64,000 nt of DNA, from contig VBWE01000015.1 of NCBI GenBank assembly GCA_006218065.1, positions 62,001-126,000 on the forward strand, in the 5' to 3' direction. Of the stretch, positions 1 through 8,580 are shown in pieces. The stretch is from Bacteroidota bacterium (lineage in GTDB: Bacteria; Bacteroidota; Bacteroidia; Palsa-965). The position numbers and the translations under genes are program-made. The notes under the pieces are model-generated. The model saw only the letters and a program-made list of their open reading frames with translations. It ran no database searches and was not told the origin of the DNA. The stretch's first letter is position 1, and each line of letters opens with the position of its first letter.

Positions 1-83
1 CCGAAGACGACTACGGAAATAAAACCGCGTTCCTCATCAAAGGAAACTGCGAAGATTTTACCGTTACGAAAGTCACGAAGTAG
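1..83 (+). CDS. C-terminal end of an unknown protein (partial)
   Basis: A reading frame open from the window edge codes for about 26 residues, ending CEDFTVTKVTK before a TAG stop. The start and most of the gene lie outside the window, so no function can be given. The last 11 bases overlap the 3' end of the convergent VanW-family gene, a normal arrangement for tightly packed convergent genes. The charged, soluble-looking tail makes coding more likely than a chance open frame, but the evidence is thin. Confidence 0.5.
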   Translation, partial: EDDYGNKTAFLIKGNCEDFTVTKVTK

Positions 84-939
84 CCGGCCCGGTTTGATAA
101 TCCTGTTGCGCTTCCGCCGTACTGCTTAACGTTACAAACGATTGCGGAACGTATTTCATGCGCGCAAAGTTTTTCGTAACCAGTTCCGTTTCCAGCACAG
201 CCCCGCTTTGAAACTTGGCGATTTTCTTCCGCCATATTTCATTCTGCCGGAAGTATTCGCTGCCGATCTGCACAAAGCGATGCTTCATTTCAAAAACATG
301 GTAACTGAAATGCAGTTCCACATTCACACGCAGTTCACCTTCCAGGCATTTGTCGCTGAGCCATAAGCGGAGCTGGAAAGTCCACGGCGTATTGTTCGTG
401 AACTGGTAATCGAGGTAATTGTAAAAAACGGCGGCCCCGCTTCCGAAAGGCAGTATCCGCCCTTCGTCCGGGAAAACATCGTAGCTGTGATGATGGCGTT
501 CGGTTACCGTAAGCGGGCTGTGGATCACGAGCCAGTGCACGAGGTTTGCAATTTGGCATATTCCCCCGCCCGTGCCCGCGCGCGCTTCGCCGAACGAGAT
601 TTCCATGCCCGGCAGGTAGCCTTTCCGCTTTGTCGGTCGCCCGACGAGTTTGCAGAACGAAAATTTTTCCCCGGGCCTGATCAGTATGCCGTCGATCTTC
701 GCGATAGCGAGTGCCAGGTTTTTTACTTTGTTCCGCTGCCATTCCATTTCAACGCCCTGCAGTTTGCGCAGCAGCACGGAACTGTGTTTCTTCACACGGT
801 ACGGCAGTTTTTCGGCGGAGCGTTCGCGGACGAATGATTTCCGGTGAACCTGCCAGCCGATCCAGCGCCGGAATTGTTTTTCGCTTACGGAAAGTGCGTA
901 GAGCAGGGGATGGTGCTGGCTTAAAAGCGTGCGCGGCAT
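73..939 (-). CDS. VanW family protein
   Basis: A 288-residue protein with the VanW domain at about residues 85-235. The diagnostic motifs are RPGEKFSF (88-95) and GTGGGICQ (122-129), followed by a His-rich ERHHHSYDVFP segment. VanW was named from glycopeptide-resistance clusters, but the biochemical role of the family is unknown and most members, including this one, have no resistance genes nearby. There is no signal peptide or membrane segment, so it is probably cytoplasmic. The N-terminal 80 residues are basic and rich in Arg/Lys. It is a stand-alone gene: the convergent neighbour overlaps its end, and a tRNA-like gene on the same strand lies upstream. Family assignment is firm; function is not. 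Confidence 0.88.
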   Translation of the reverse strand: MPRTLLSQHHPLLYALSVSEKQFRRWIGWQVHRKSFVRERSAEKLPYRVKKHSSVLLRKLQGVEMEWQRNKVKNLALAIAKIDGILIRPGEKFSFCKLVGRPTKRKGYLPGMEISFGEARAGTGGGICQIANLVHWLVIHSPLTVTERHHHSYDVFPDEGRILPFGSGAAVFYNYLDYQFTNNTPWTFQLRLWLSDKCLEGELRVNVELHFSYHVFEMKHRFVQIGSEYFRQNEIWRKKIAKFQSGAVLETELVTKNFARMKYVPQSFVTLSSTAEAQQDYQTGPATS

Positions 940-1057
940 TTTATGTTAATAGATAGAGGCAAAAGAAAACTACTGCAATCAAACAAATGATGTTATTCGG
1001 ATAGCTGTTGGCTTTTTTTGAGCAAAAGTTTCTATTGGCTGGCTTATAATGCCGTAA

Positions 1058-1101
1058 GACCCGGACAGCCACCGTTCCTAAAAACGATGCCTGCCCGGGT
1101 C
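1058..1101. repeat. Inverted repeat next to the tRNA-like gene
   Basis: The arms GACCCGGACAG (1058-1068) and CTGCCCGGGTC (1091-1101) pair at 10 of 11 positions, and the loop holds a small CGTT/AACG stem. It lies just past the 3' end of the tRNA-like gene. There is no T tract on either strand, so a classical intrinsic terminator is not supported. It may be a processing or termination hairpin for the tRNA transcript. Confidence 0.4.
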
Positions 1102-1108
1102 AAACGAG

Positions 1109-1195
1109 CGGCGGCGAAGGGATTCGAACCCCTGATACCCTTTCGAGTATGCCTGATCTTCAGTCAGGTGCTTTCAGCCACTCAGCCACACCCGA
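1109..1195 (-). tRNA. Class II (Ser-like) tRNA with GAA anticodon, acceptor stem partly mispaired
   Basis: Read on the minus strand this folds as a class II tRNA. It has T8-G9, a D arm GCTGAGTGGCTGAAAGC typical of serine tRNAs, an anticodon stem CCTGA/TCAGG with loop CTGAAGA, a long variable arm ATACTC-GAAA-GGGTAT, and a T arm AGGGG-TTCGAAT-CCCTT. The loop puts GAA at positions 34-36, a Phe anticodon, yet the long variable arm and D arm are Ser features. In the acceptor stem TCGGGTG against CGCCGCC, four inner pairs form and the three terminal pairs do not (T-C, C-C, G-G). No CCA is encoded. It may be a decayed serine tRNA, a recombined gene or an unusual functional tRNA. The fold is clear; isotype and activity are uncertain. 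Confidence 0.7.
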
Positions 1196-1289
1196 CTTGA
1201 GTTATGAATTCAACTCGGTCGTGGTTCTGTATGCATTGTACGAATAAATATTAAAAAAGTTTTAAAAAGCATTTGAGCGGATGTATGCC

Positions 1290-2414
1290 TCACTTGCCTT
1301 TCTTCTCCGTCATATCCATACCGCAGATCCTGCATTTGCCCGGCGCGCTGCTTGCCCCGCCTTCACAATCCATCGGGCAAGCGTAAACTGTCGCCTCTCC
1401 TGTTTTCGGAACAATGCTTTTGGAAGTGAAAAAACGATATGATATTCCGAAGGTGAGGCGGTGCTGGGAAGCTACCTGCGTTCCGTAAACGTATTCGTAC
1501 AAAGGCAGTTCGTAGAGGGCAAATACGGCAAATGATTTATGGCTGAAACTGATCTGCGGAGCGAGCGAAATTTTCCTGCTTCCCGTGGATGCCGTGTCTA
1601 CATTATAGAATGCGAGAAGATCCACATTTTCCGCAGCTTTCATTTTGCCTATATGTTCTCCTTTTACCTGCAAAGTCAGCCCGAGTTTTTCGAAAAGCGT
1701 TGTTCCTGCAAATAAACCCACGCTGGCATAGTCGCCGAATTTTTCTCCCAGCGAGTTCCAGCCTTTCCGTATGTAAAGCGAGTTTGCAAACAACCTGAAG
1801 TTACGTTTCGGAAATCCCCGGTAAAGGAAGGCGTAAAAAATCATATCGTGCGAACCGGTTGTAGGCTGAACCAATGGCGGTGACGTGGTGAAAAACTGTT
1901 GTCCCGCAGGGTTGGTATAAACAAGCGTGGAGTCGTTGTGTTTGCCCAGCGGGATTTTATATCCTAATCCGAGCGTAAGTTCCAGCCGTTTCGTTTCAGA
2001 AGTGCGGTTGATAATATCGTACCTCGGAAAAATAATCAGGTCGGCAATACCGGACGATTCTGTTTTTTCGGATTTGTTCAATACCGAATCAAATAATCCT
2101 GTCTGGGTTTTGTGGAGGAAATATCCCGCTTCAACAGATACCGTTAAATCTTTCGTAACGCCGTAAGCCAATTTGGTGTAAATATATTTGCTGCTGAAAT
2201 TGTCGAAAAGTTTCGCCGTATCCCGGTCTTCCGTTTTGAATTTTTCGCTGGTGAAGTATTCAAAGTTGGTGGCGACTTCCATTTGCCTGTCCAACAATAC
2301 GCCCTGTGATACGCCTCCCGCGATAGGACTTCCGCTTCCGCCTGAACAACATCCCTGCCCGTAAGTATCGTGGGATAAAACCAGGCCGATTATAGAAAAA
2401 ACAAGCAGGCGCAT
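1290..2414 (-). CDS. Outer-membrane beta-barrel protein with terminal metal-binding motifs
   Basis: A 374-residue secreted protein. Residues 1-19 form a signal peptide ending near DTYGQ, followed at once by the Cys/Gly-rich GCCSGGSGSPIAGG. The middle (about 40-330) alternates short amphipathic strands and turns, as in Bacteroidota outer-membrane barrels. The C-terminal 30 residues carry a heavy-metal-binding motif, YACPMDCEGG then CRICGMDM, with four Cys and two Met. This motif occurs in copper/heavy-metal efflux proteins. The combination suggests sensing or passage of a soft metal such as copper at the outer membrane. That is inference; no metal pump gene lies next to it. The secreted thioredoxin-like gene 70 bp upstream on the same strand may share a transcript. 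Confidence 0.75.
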   Translation of the reverse strand: MRLLVFSIIGLVLSHDTYGQGCCSGGSGSPIAGGVSQGVLLDRQMEVATNFEYFTSEKFKTEDRDTAKLFDNFSSKYIYTKLAYGVTKDLTVSVEAGYFLHKTQTGLFDSVLNKSEKTESSGIADLIIFPRYDIINRTSETKRLELTLGLGYKIPLGKHNDSTLVYTNPAGQQFFTTSPPLVQPTTGSHDMIFYAFLYRGFPKRNFRLFANSLYIRKGWNSLGEKFGDYASVGLFAGTTLFEKLGLTLQVKGEHIGKMKAAENVDLLAFYNVDTASTGSRKISLAPQISFSHKSFAVFALYELPLYEYVYGTQVASQHRLTFGISYRFFTSKSIVPKTGEATVYACPMDCEGGASSAPGKCRICGMDMTEKKGK

Positions 2415-2484
2415 GCGAAACGGTTTAGTTCTCCGCGGCTAAGAATCAGCTGTATTTCAACGCAGAGTCGATCCAATCGAAAAA

Positions 2485-3246
2485 TCAGCGGGTAACAGTC
2501 AGTTTTACTGTTTCGGATGCGGAACCTGCAAGTAGTTTGATATAGTACACGCCTGCAGCGAGCGATTGGATGCTGATTTCGTATTCCTGTTTACCGGCAG
2601 TTTGTTTTCCGGGAGAAGCAGCGCTTACTTTTTTCCCCAGTATGTCGGTAATTTCAATCGTAACATCAGTTGAAGCGGGTAGCGTATAATTTATTTTCAC
2701 GCTTGTTACAGCAGGATTCGGAAATATGCTTAAACCCAGATTTGTATTATTATTTTCAACAATTCCGGAAGCGACCAGCGCATTATCGATAGCCGTAGTT
2801 AATGCGCCTGAAGTCACCGTTCCATTTGTATTTAAAAAAACAGTGTGACTCGTTCCGCCAAGAACAACGGTTTTGGGCATGCCTGCCGTACCGTAATCAG
2901 CCATGCTTATAGATGCATCGGTAAATGTGGCCGTAGCCGTTATGCTGTTGGTGGCAGCCCAGCTGTTTATCGTATTGCAGGAACTGTTGGCGTAATCATC
3001 GCATAAATAAAATACGACGTTGGGGTTGGCATATCCTGCTACCGTATTGGAAGCGGTTGAAGCAGCCGAAATACAGCCTGCGCAGGGCATCACCCAGGTG
3101 ATCACAACAACTTTTCCTGCATCCAGTTCGGTAAAAAGATCGTGGCTCACGATGTTGCAGTCGTTGGCGGTGAAATTGGTTGCTGTTTGTGCAAAACCGG
3201 AAGTCAGCGCTAATCCGGCAAGAGCAGTGATGAGTGTCTTTTTCAT
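2485..3246 (-). CDS. Secreted thioredoxin-fold protein with T9SS type A sorting domain
   Basis: The start chosen is the ATG giving MKKTLITALAGLALTSGFAQ, a clear signal peptide; a longer frame upstream lacks one. The 253-residue product has a thioredoxin-like region (about 25-160) with WVMPCAGC, a CxxC redox motif after a beta strand, and a GMPKTVVL segment matching the cis-Pro loop. A T9SS type A sorting domain (about 175-253) follows, with IFPNPA, EITDILGKKV and LAAGVYYIKL. It is therefore exported by the type IX system and probably acts as a surface-bound or secreted disulfide or redox protein. Substrates are unknown. The terminal T9SS domain is firm; redox activity is inferred from the CxxC and fold pattern. 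Confidence 0.85.
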   Translation of the reverse strand: MKKTLITALAGLALTSGFAQTATNFTANDCNIVSHDLFTELDAGKVVVITWVMPCAGCISAASTASNTVAGYANPNVVFYLCDDYANSSCNTINSWAATNSITATATFTDASISMADYGTAGMPKTVVLGGTSHTVFLNTNGTVTSGALTTAIDNALVASGIVENNNTNLGLSIFPNPAVTSVKINYTLPASTDVTIEITDILGKKVSAASPGKQTAGKQEYEISIQSLAAGVYYIKLLAGSASETVKLTVTR

Positions 3247-3321
3247 TTCACGTGGATTTTTGTTTGATTCTGGCTGAAGCCAATGCTCACAAAGTGAATA
3301 CTGCCTAGCAGGCATTCAAAA

Positions 3322-3329
3322 CAAAAATA
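3322..3329 (-). promoter_or_regulatory. Putative -7 promoter box (TATTTTTG)
   Basis: A perfect match to the Bacteroidota -7 consensus TANNTTTG, about 75 bp before the start of the thioredoxin-fold gene. No convincing -33 TTTG was found. Confidence 0.35.
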
Positions 3330-3343
3330 CAAAAAAACAGGCA

Positions 3344-5959
3344 CTATTTATGATCCTCCTTCACCGGCTTGCGGAACACGATCTCGTTATCGAACGCGTC
3401 GAGCACGATCTCCTGGTCTTTCGACACCTTGCCGGCGAGGATCTGTTTCGACAGTTCGTTCAGCACTTTTTTCTGGATCACGCGTTTCACCGGGCGGGCG
3501 CCGAACTGCGGATCGTAGCCGAGCTGCGCCAGCCATTCGATCGCCTCTTCGGTAGCCGTAATCCGGATATCGTTTTCAGCAAGCGATCTGGCCAGCAGCG
3601 CAAACTGCAAACGCACGATCGACGTAACGTCTTCACGCGTCAGCGGGCTGAACATGATCACCTCGTCGATCCGGTTCAGGAATTCGGGGCGGATCGTTTT
3701 CTTCAGCAGTTCGAATACTTCGTTTTTCGTCCGCGCAAGCAATTCGTCCCTGTTGATCTCATCCATCCTCTCGAAACTTTCCTGGATCAGGTGCGAACCG
3801 ATATTGGACGTCATGATCACGATCGTGTTTTTGAAATTCACCACGCGGCCTTTATTGTCCGTGAGGCGCCCGTCGTCAAGCACCTGGAGCAGGATATTGA
3901 ACACGTCGGGATGCGCTTTTTCGATCTCGTCGAGTAAAACCACGCTGTACGGCTTGCGGCGAACGGCTTCGGTAAGCTGGCCGCCTTCTTCGTAGCCCAC
4001 GTACCCGGGAGGCGCGCCCACCAGCCGCGAAACGCTGTGCCGTTCCTGGTATTCGCTCATATCGATGCGCGTCATCGACGATTCGTTATTGAACAGGAAT
4101 TCCGCGAGCGCTTTGGCCAGTTCCGTTTTCCCCACACCGGTAGTTCCCAGGAAAATGAACGAACCGATCGGGCGTTTCATATCCTGCAAACCGGCGCGGC
4201 TGCGGCGCACGGCATCCGAAATGGCGGAAATCGCTTCTTCCTGGCCCACCACACGCTTGTGCAACTCGTCTTCCAGGTGCAGTAATTTTTCACGTTCGCT
4301 CTGCAGCATCCGCGAAACCGGGATGCCTGTCCAGCGGCTCACCACGTCGGCGATATCGCTGCTGTCCACTTCTTCCTTGATGAGCGGCGTGCCGGTACTT
4401 TGCATGCCGGCCAGTTGTTCTTTTGCTTTTTCCAGCCGCTGTTCCGCTTCGCGGATGCGCCCGTAACGGATCTCGGCTACTTTGCCGTAATCGCCGGCGC
4501 GCTCGGCCTGTTCCGCTTCGAACTTTAGTTGTTCGATCGTTTCTTTTTCGCGCTGGATATTTTCAACCACGTCTTTTTCGGCCTGCCAGCGCGCGCGCAG
4601 ATCGTTCCGTTTGTCGCTCAGTTCCGCGATATCCTTGCTCAGCGAGTCCAGCTTGCGCGTATCGTTTTCTCTTTTGATCGCCTCGCGTTCGATTTCCAGG
4701 CGGCGGATTTCACGATCCACTTCATCCAGTTCCACCGGCATGCTGTTGATTTCCATGCGCAGTTTCGAAGCCGCTTCATCAATAAGGTCGATGGCTTTAT
4801 CGGGCAGGAAACGCTCGGTGATATACCGCTGCGAAAGTTCAACCGCCGAAATAATCGCTTCGTCCTTGATGCGCACTTTGTGATGCGTTTCGTATTTTTC
4901 CTTGATGCCGCGCAGGATGGAAATGGCGTCTTCTGCCGAAGGTTCGTCCACCATCACTTTCTGGAAGCGGCGTTCCAGCGCTTTGTCCTTTTCAAAATAT
5001 TTCTGGAATTCGTTGAGCGTGGTTGCCCCGATGGCGCGCAGTTCCCCGCGTGCCAGCGCAGGCTTCAGGATATTGGCGGCGTCCATGGCTCCTTCGCCCC
5101 CGCCGGCGCCCACAAGCGTGTGGATCTCGTCAATAAAAAGTACGATCTCGCCGTTGGAATTTACGACTTCCTTCACCACCGATTTCAGGCGTTCCTCGAA
5201 CTCGCCTTTGTATTTTGCGCCGGCGATGAGTGCGCCCATGTCGAGCGAATAAACCTGTTTCGACTTCAGGTTTTCGGGAACGTCGCCGTTTACGATGCGG
5301 TGCGCAAGACCTTCGGCGATAGCCGTTTTACCTACGCCCGGTTCACCCACCAGGATCGGGTTGTTTTTGGTGCGGCGGGTAAGGATCTGCAGCACGCGGC
5401 GTATTTCTTCATCGCGCCCGATTACGGGATCGAGTTTGCCACTCTGCGCCTGCGCATTCAGGTGAATCGCGTACTTGTTTAATGCGTTGTATGTTTCTTC
5501 CTGGCTCTGGCTGGTCACGCGGTCGCCTTTCCGCAGCTCGCGGATTGCCGATTTCAGGTCCTTGCTGTTTACGCCGTTGTCCTTCAGCAGTTGCGAAACC
5601 TGGTCGCCGGCGTCCAGCAAACCAAGTATGAGATGTTCGATAGAAACAAACTCGTCGTTGAATTCCTTCAGGTATGCGCTCGCTTTTACCAGGCATTTAT
5701 TGGCGGCAGACGATAAATACTGCCCGCTGTCGCCGCTTACTTTCGGATACGAATCAAGAATCCGGTCCACTGTTTTTTCCACCAGCGCCGGGTTGGCATT
5801 CATTTTTTTCAGCAAAAAAGGCGTTACGTGCTCGTCGGTTTCCAGGATCGCTTTCAGGATATGCCCGGTTTCGATGCCCTGGTTGCCTTTGGCCATCGCC
5901 AGTTGCTGCGCCTGCTGCACGGCTTCCTGCGATTTGATCGTAAAATTGTTCAGGTTCAT
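3344..5959 (-). CDS. clpB: ATP-dependent chaperone ClpB
   Basis: The start chosen gives [18 protein letters not shown], the conserved ClpB/Hsp104 N-terminus; the frame extends 25 residues further upstream without homology. The 871-residue length is typical. Domains in order are the N domain (1-145), first AAA+ module with Walker A GEPGVGKT near 205, the coiled-coil middle domain (about 400-525), second AAA+ module with GTTGVGKT near 608, and the C-terminal D2 small domain. ClpB forms hexamers that thread and rescue aggregated proteins together with DnaK. No ClpP-docking loop is expected in ClpB. It is monocistronic; the upstream region has AT-rich boxes (TATCTTTT, TACTTTTT) but no clear CIRCE element. 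Confidence 0.97.
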   Translation of the reverse strand: MNLNNFTIKSQEAVQQAQQLAMAKGNQGIETGHILKAILETDEHVTPFLLKKMNANPALVEKTVDRILDSYPKVSGDSGQYLSSAANKCLVKASAYLKEFNDEFVSIEHLILGLLDAGDQVSQLLKDNGVNSKDLKSAIRELRKGDRVTSQSQEETYNALNKYAIHLNAQAQSGKLDPVIGRDEEIRRVLQILTRRTKNNPILVGEPGVGKTAIAEGLAHRIVNGDVPENLKSKQVYSLDMGALIAGAKYKGEFEERLKSVVKEVVNSNGEIVLFIDEIHTLVGAGGGEGAMDAANILKPALARGELRAIGATTLNEFQKYFEKDKALERRFQKVMVDEPSAEDAISILRGIKEKYETHHKVRIKDEAIISAVELSQRYITERFLPDKAIDLIDEAASKLRMEINSMPVELDEVDREIRRLEIEREAIKRENDTRKLDSLSKDIAELSDKRNDLRARWQAEKDVVENIQREKETIEQLKFEAEQAERAGDYGKVAEIRYGRIREAEQRLEKAKEQLAGMQSTGTPLIKEEVDSSDIADVVSRWTGIPVSRMLQSEREKLLHLEDELHKRVVGQEEAISAISDAVRRSRAGLQDMKRPIGSFIFLGTTGVGKTELAKALAEFLFNNESSMTRIDMSEYQERHSVSRLVGAPPGYVGYEEGGQLTEAVRRKPYSVVLLDEIEKAHPDVFNILLQVLDDGRLTDNKGRVVNFKNTIVIMTSNIGSHLIQESFERMDEINRDELLARTKNEVFELLKKTIRPEFLNRIDEVIMFSPLTREDVTSIVRLQFALLARSLAENDIRITATEEAIEWLAQLGYDPQFGARPVKRVIQKKVLNELSKQILAGKVSKDQEIVLDAFDNEIVFRKPVKEDHK

Positions 5960-6107
5960 GATAAAAAGTATAAAACAGTTTCTATAAAAAGATAACCGCA
6001 TCCAAAGGTCAAACATTATTCCATGAACCGACAATGATCTGGATCAGGAAAAAATGGCAGCAGAACAGGCCCGGGCACGACTTTTTGTCGGGATAAAATG
6101 TTATAAA

Positions 6108-6144
6108 TGAAAAAGAGACCATTCAGCGAACGGTCTCTTTTTCA
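6108..6144 (-). terminator. Intrinsic terminator after the Asp-box protein gene
   Basis: A perfect 13-bp inverted repeat, TGAAAAAGAGACC and GGTCTCTTTTTCA, with an 11-nt loop. It lies 18 bp past the stop codon of the minus-strand gene and gives a U run on that strand. Confidence 0.8.
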
Positions 6145-6162
6145 TTTGCGTTATTCGGAATA

Positions 6163-8052
6163 TTATTCGATAACGAGCTTGGTTGAAATTTTGCTTTCGC
6201 TGTTTGCTACGGTTACGAAATAAACTCCGGGAGCAAGTGCGGATGTGTTCAGGTTAACGGTGTTGTTTCCTGCGCCCATCTGGTGTTTGCTGCTGATCAT
6301 CGACTGGCCGAGCAGGTTGCTGATTTCTACCGTGTACGCATCGCCTTTGTTGATGTTTACATTCAGGACAGCATTGTTCGACGCCGGGTTCGGGTAAAGC
6401 GATACGTCGCTCAGGTTCGAAGACTGTTCGGTGATCCCGATAAGGTCGCTGGTGGGAATTTCAACATATACGAGTTCGTTGATTCCGCCCGAGTTTTCAG
6501 AAGCATCCGGGTTGCTTGTACCTACACCGTGTCCGGGCTGTGCATCGCGCTGGTAAAGGAGACCAATCATGTTGTTGGTTACATTACGGCCTACAGAAGG
6601 ATATACGCGCTCATAGAAGTCGAAATTGTTCGGATCAAGGCCGGTCAGGTGCTGGTACGGATTTGTCCAGGTCGCTCCGCCGTCGGAAGAAGAGATAACG
6701 TAAATCACGCGATACGATTTTCCTGATCCGTTGTCTGTCGATTCGATGATCGAAGAATAAGCCATGTACAGGTTTCCTGCGGCGTCGATACCGGCAGAAG
6801 GATGCGAAGTGAGCCCGGTGTAGTAAGAACCATAAGCGGTTACATCAAGCTGGCTGTTGGCATTGTAATCCAGCGGGCCGGCGATGTTCTGCGGGGGAGT
6901 TGACCCCATGCCTTCGTTCCAGTACATGATGCCGAACAGGCCGGGGAAATAATAAACCGAGTCAGGCGAACCGTCCGGGTTGATCGTTTCCATGTACCCG
7001 TACCACACATGCGCCATGCCGTTGTTATCTACAAGCACTTCGTACGACTGATCGGAAGATTCGAGTGTATCGGCGATGTTGTCGCTGTTGATGTCGGTGA
7101 GTCCGCCGTTGTACAGGGGAATCGGGAACTGCTTTACAATGGTTTTGGTCCAGTTCACGCCGTCGTCAGTTGACTTGAGCAGGACAACGTCTGCAGTCAG
7201 GTCGCCGATTACGATGGCAACGGTGCTGCCTTTGGCATCGATCGAATAAGCGTCGCCTGCCCAGTTAATGTACTGGGAAGAGTCGATAAGCGAAATTACG
7301 TTCGGTACGCTCCAGGTTACACCGCCGTCGGTTGAACGCGAGTAAACCAGTGCACCGTCCTGTCCGTGGAAAGGAGCGCCGGCCGGGCTAGCTGTAGAAG
7401 GCGTAGTAAGCGCAATGTGGTGCATGATGTTGCCGCTTGATCCGCTCACAGCCATACGCGGCCACAAAGTGCCGTAGGTGAAGTTTGCCGGGGCGGGTTG
7501 TGCGGTGTAGCTTTCAGTCCATGCACCTGTGCCTTTTACCGGGCGCGAGCAGAAATGCTGGGCGTTGCTCTGGTTGGTATTGTGCGCGCAGGACAATTCG
7601 CTGTTTCCGCCGAGTACGTGTACTTCACCGAAGCCGGTACGATCCGTTTCGATACGGTTGGTCGGAAAGGTGGTGAATGCCCAGTTTGTGCCATCAAAGA
7701 AGTTGTAACCCGTTCCACGGTCAGCCCATGAATTGAATGCGCCGTTGGAAAAGGTATAACTTATGCTGACAGTACCGTCGCCGTTGCGCATCACCCGGTT
7801 CATGGTAGAACGGTTGGTTTGCAGCGGGTAGGTAGTCTGACCCACTACTGTTTCAGTAGCCAGGGTCATCGGAGGATTCGAGTGGTTACGCTGAGGTGAA
7901 GAAGCTGCGGCAGCTGCGTCGTAAAACGACATCTCGAGATTCTTTACCGGAACAGCTTTGTTTTTCAGGTTGCTCTTGGTCAGAACTGTAGGCTGTTGAG
8001 CTACGACAGCCACCGAGCCGATCAGGGCAATGGTGAGTAATGATTTTTTCAT
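6163..8052 (-). CDS. Secreted Asp-box (BNR) repeat protein with T9SS type A sorting domain
   Basis: A 629-residue protein with signal peptide MKKSLLTIALIGSVAVVAQQ. The central region holds sialidase-type Asp boxes, STDGGVTWS, STDDGVNWT and SSDGGATWT, spaced as in a six-bladed beta-propeller. The C-terminal 80 residues are a T9SS type A sorting domain (LYPNPAS, EISNLLGQSM, LAPGVYFVTV). Asp boxes occur in sialidases and other glycan-binding or hydrolysing propellers. The Arg triad and Tyr/Glu of true sialidases cannot be placed with confidence, so hydrolase activity is not claimed. It has its own promoter box upstream and a strong terminator downstream, so it is monocistronic. Cell-surface or secreted location is well supported. 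Confidence 0.88.
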   Translation of the reverse strand: MKKSLLTIALIGSVAVVAQQPTVLTKSNLKNKAVPVKNLEMSFYDAAAAASSPQRNHSNPPMTLATETVVGQTTYPLQTNRSTMNRVMRNGDGTVSISYTFSNGAFNSWADRGTGYNFFDGTNWAFTTFPTNRIETDRTGFGEVHVLGGNSELSCAHNTNQSNAQHFCSRPVKGTGAWTESYTAQPAPANFTYGTLWPRMAVSGSSGNIMHHIALTTPSTASPAGAPFHGQDGALVYSRSTDGGVTWSVPNVISLIDSSQYINWAGDAYSIDAKGSTVAIVIGDLTADVVLLKSTDDGVNWTKTIVKQFPIPLYNGGLTDINSDNIADTLESSDQSYEVLVDNNGMAHVWYGYMETINPDGSPDSVYYFPGLFGIMYWNEGMGSTPPQNIAGPLDYNANSQLDVTAYGSYYTGLTSHPSAGIDAAGNLYMAYSSIIESTDNGSGKSYRVIYVISSSDGGATWTNPYQHLTGLDPNNFDFYERVYPSVGRNVTNNMIGLLYQRDAQPGHGVGTSNPDASENSGGINELVYVEIPTSDLIGITEQSSNLSDVSLYPNPASNNAVLNVNINKGDAYTVEISNLLGQSMISSKHQMGAGNNTVNLNTSALAPGVYFVTVANSESKISTKLVIE

Positions 8053-8101
8053 GTTAAACGAGTGTATTATTTTTAGTTAGACTTGGGTTTGATCGCAGAG
8101 G

Positions 8102-8109
8102 CAAATATA
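8102..8109 (-). promoter_or_regulatory. Putative -7 promoter box (TATATTTG)
   Basis: A perfect TANNTTTG match 50 bp before the Asp-box protein start codon, in an AT-rich leader. The -33 position has no clear TTTG. Confidence 0.5.
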
Positions 8110-8476
8110 ACAAAAAACATTACCCCGTTTTCCCGCCGCACTGCGCAAAATCAGGTGTAAGTATAGGACTTTTAAGCCATCTTGCTGATTTTCAAATGCA
8201 TTGCCCACGGAAATTGATTTTTATCGGCGGATATGGTTTTTATTCAAATGAAATTGAACTTTTCTTCGATCAGCATTTTTTGTCCACGGGCTTCCGCCGG
8301 CAGTCAGTTTTGTCCGAAGAAACAGTTTGTTTGCTTTGAGTTAAATGATTGATATTCATGGTGTTATTAAAATAAGACAGACTGGCAGCAATTTTTTTGC
8401 CGCTTGATAATCAAACAATTGATCGGGGAGCCCTGTTTTTCTTGCGGAGGCGTTCCCAAAGGCGGCTTTTATTTTT
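8110..8476. other. Intergenic spacer between divergent genes, nothing recognised
   Basis: About 370 bp between two divergent promoter boxes. It is AT-richer than the coding DNA, with no convincing reading frame, RNA fold or repeat. It probably contains upstream regulatory DNA for rpsA and the Asp-box protein gene. Confidence 0.5.
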
Positions 8477-8484
8477 TACCTTTG
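8477..8484 (+). promoter_or_regulatory. Putative rpsA -7 promoter box (TACCTTTG)
   Basis: A perfect TANNTTTG match about 95 bp before rpsA, leaving a leader of roughly 90 nt. Ribosomal protein S1 is often autoregulated through its leader; no specific structure was resolved here. Confidence 0.45.
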
Positions 8485-8580
8485 ACTCCCTTTTAGAAAA
8501 GACAGGGGCGCTGGCCGGAACAGCGATGTAAAACCAGTTGACCGTTACCGGGCGGACAACACAGCTATCAAAGCCAAAAA

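Noticed and set aside
1109-1195. Selenocysteine tRNA
   Set aside because: The anticodon is GAA rather than TCA and the acceptor stem is not the long Sec type.
4529-5482. Plus-strand frame opposite clpB
   Set aside because: It is antisense to AAA+ motifs; rich in Phe/Arg/Asp as expected from reversed codons.
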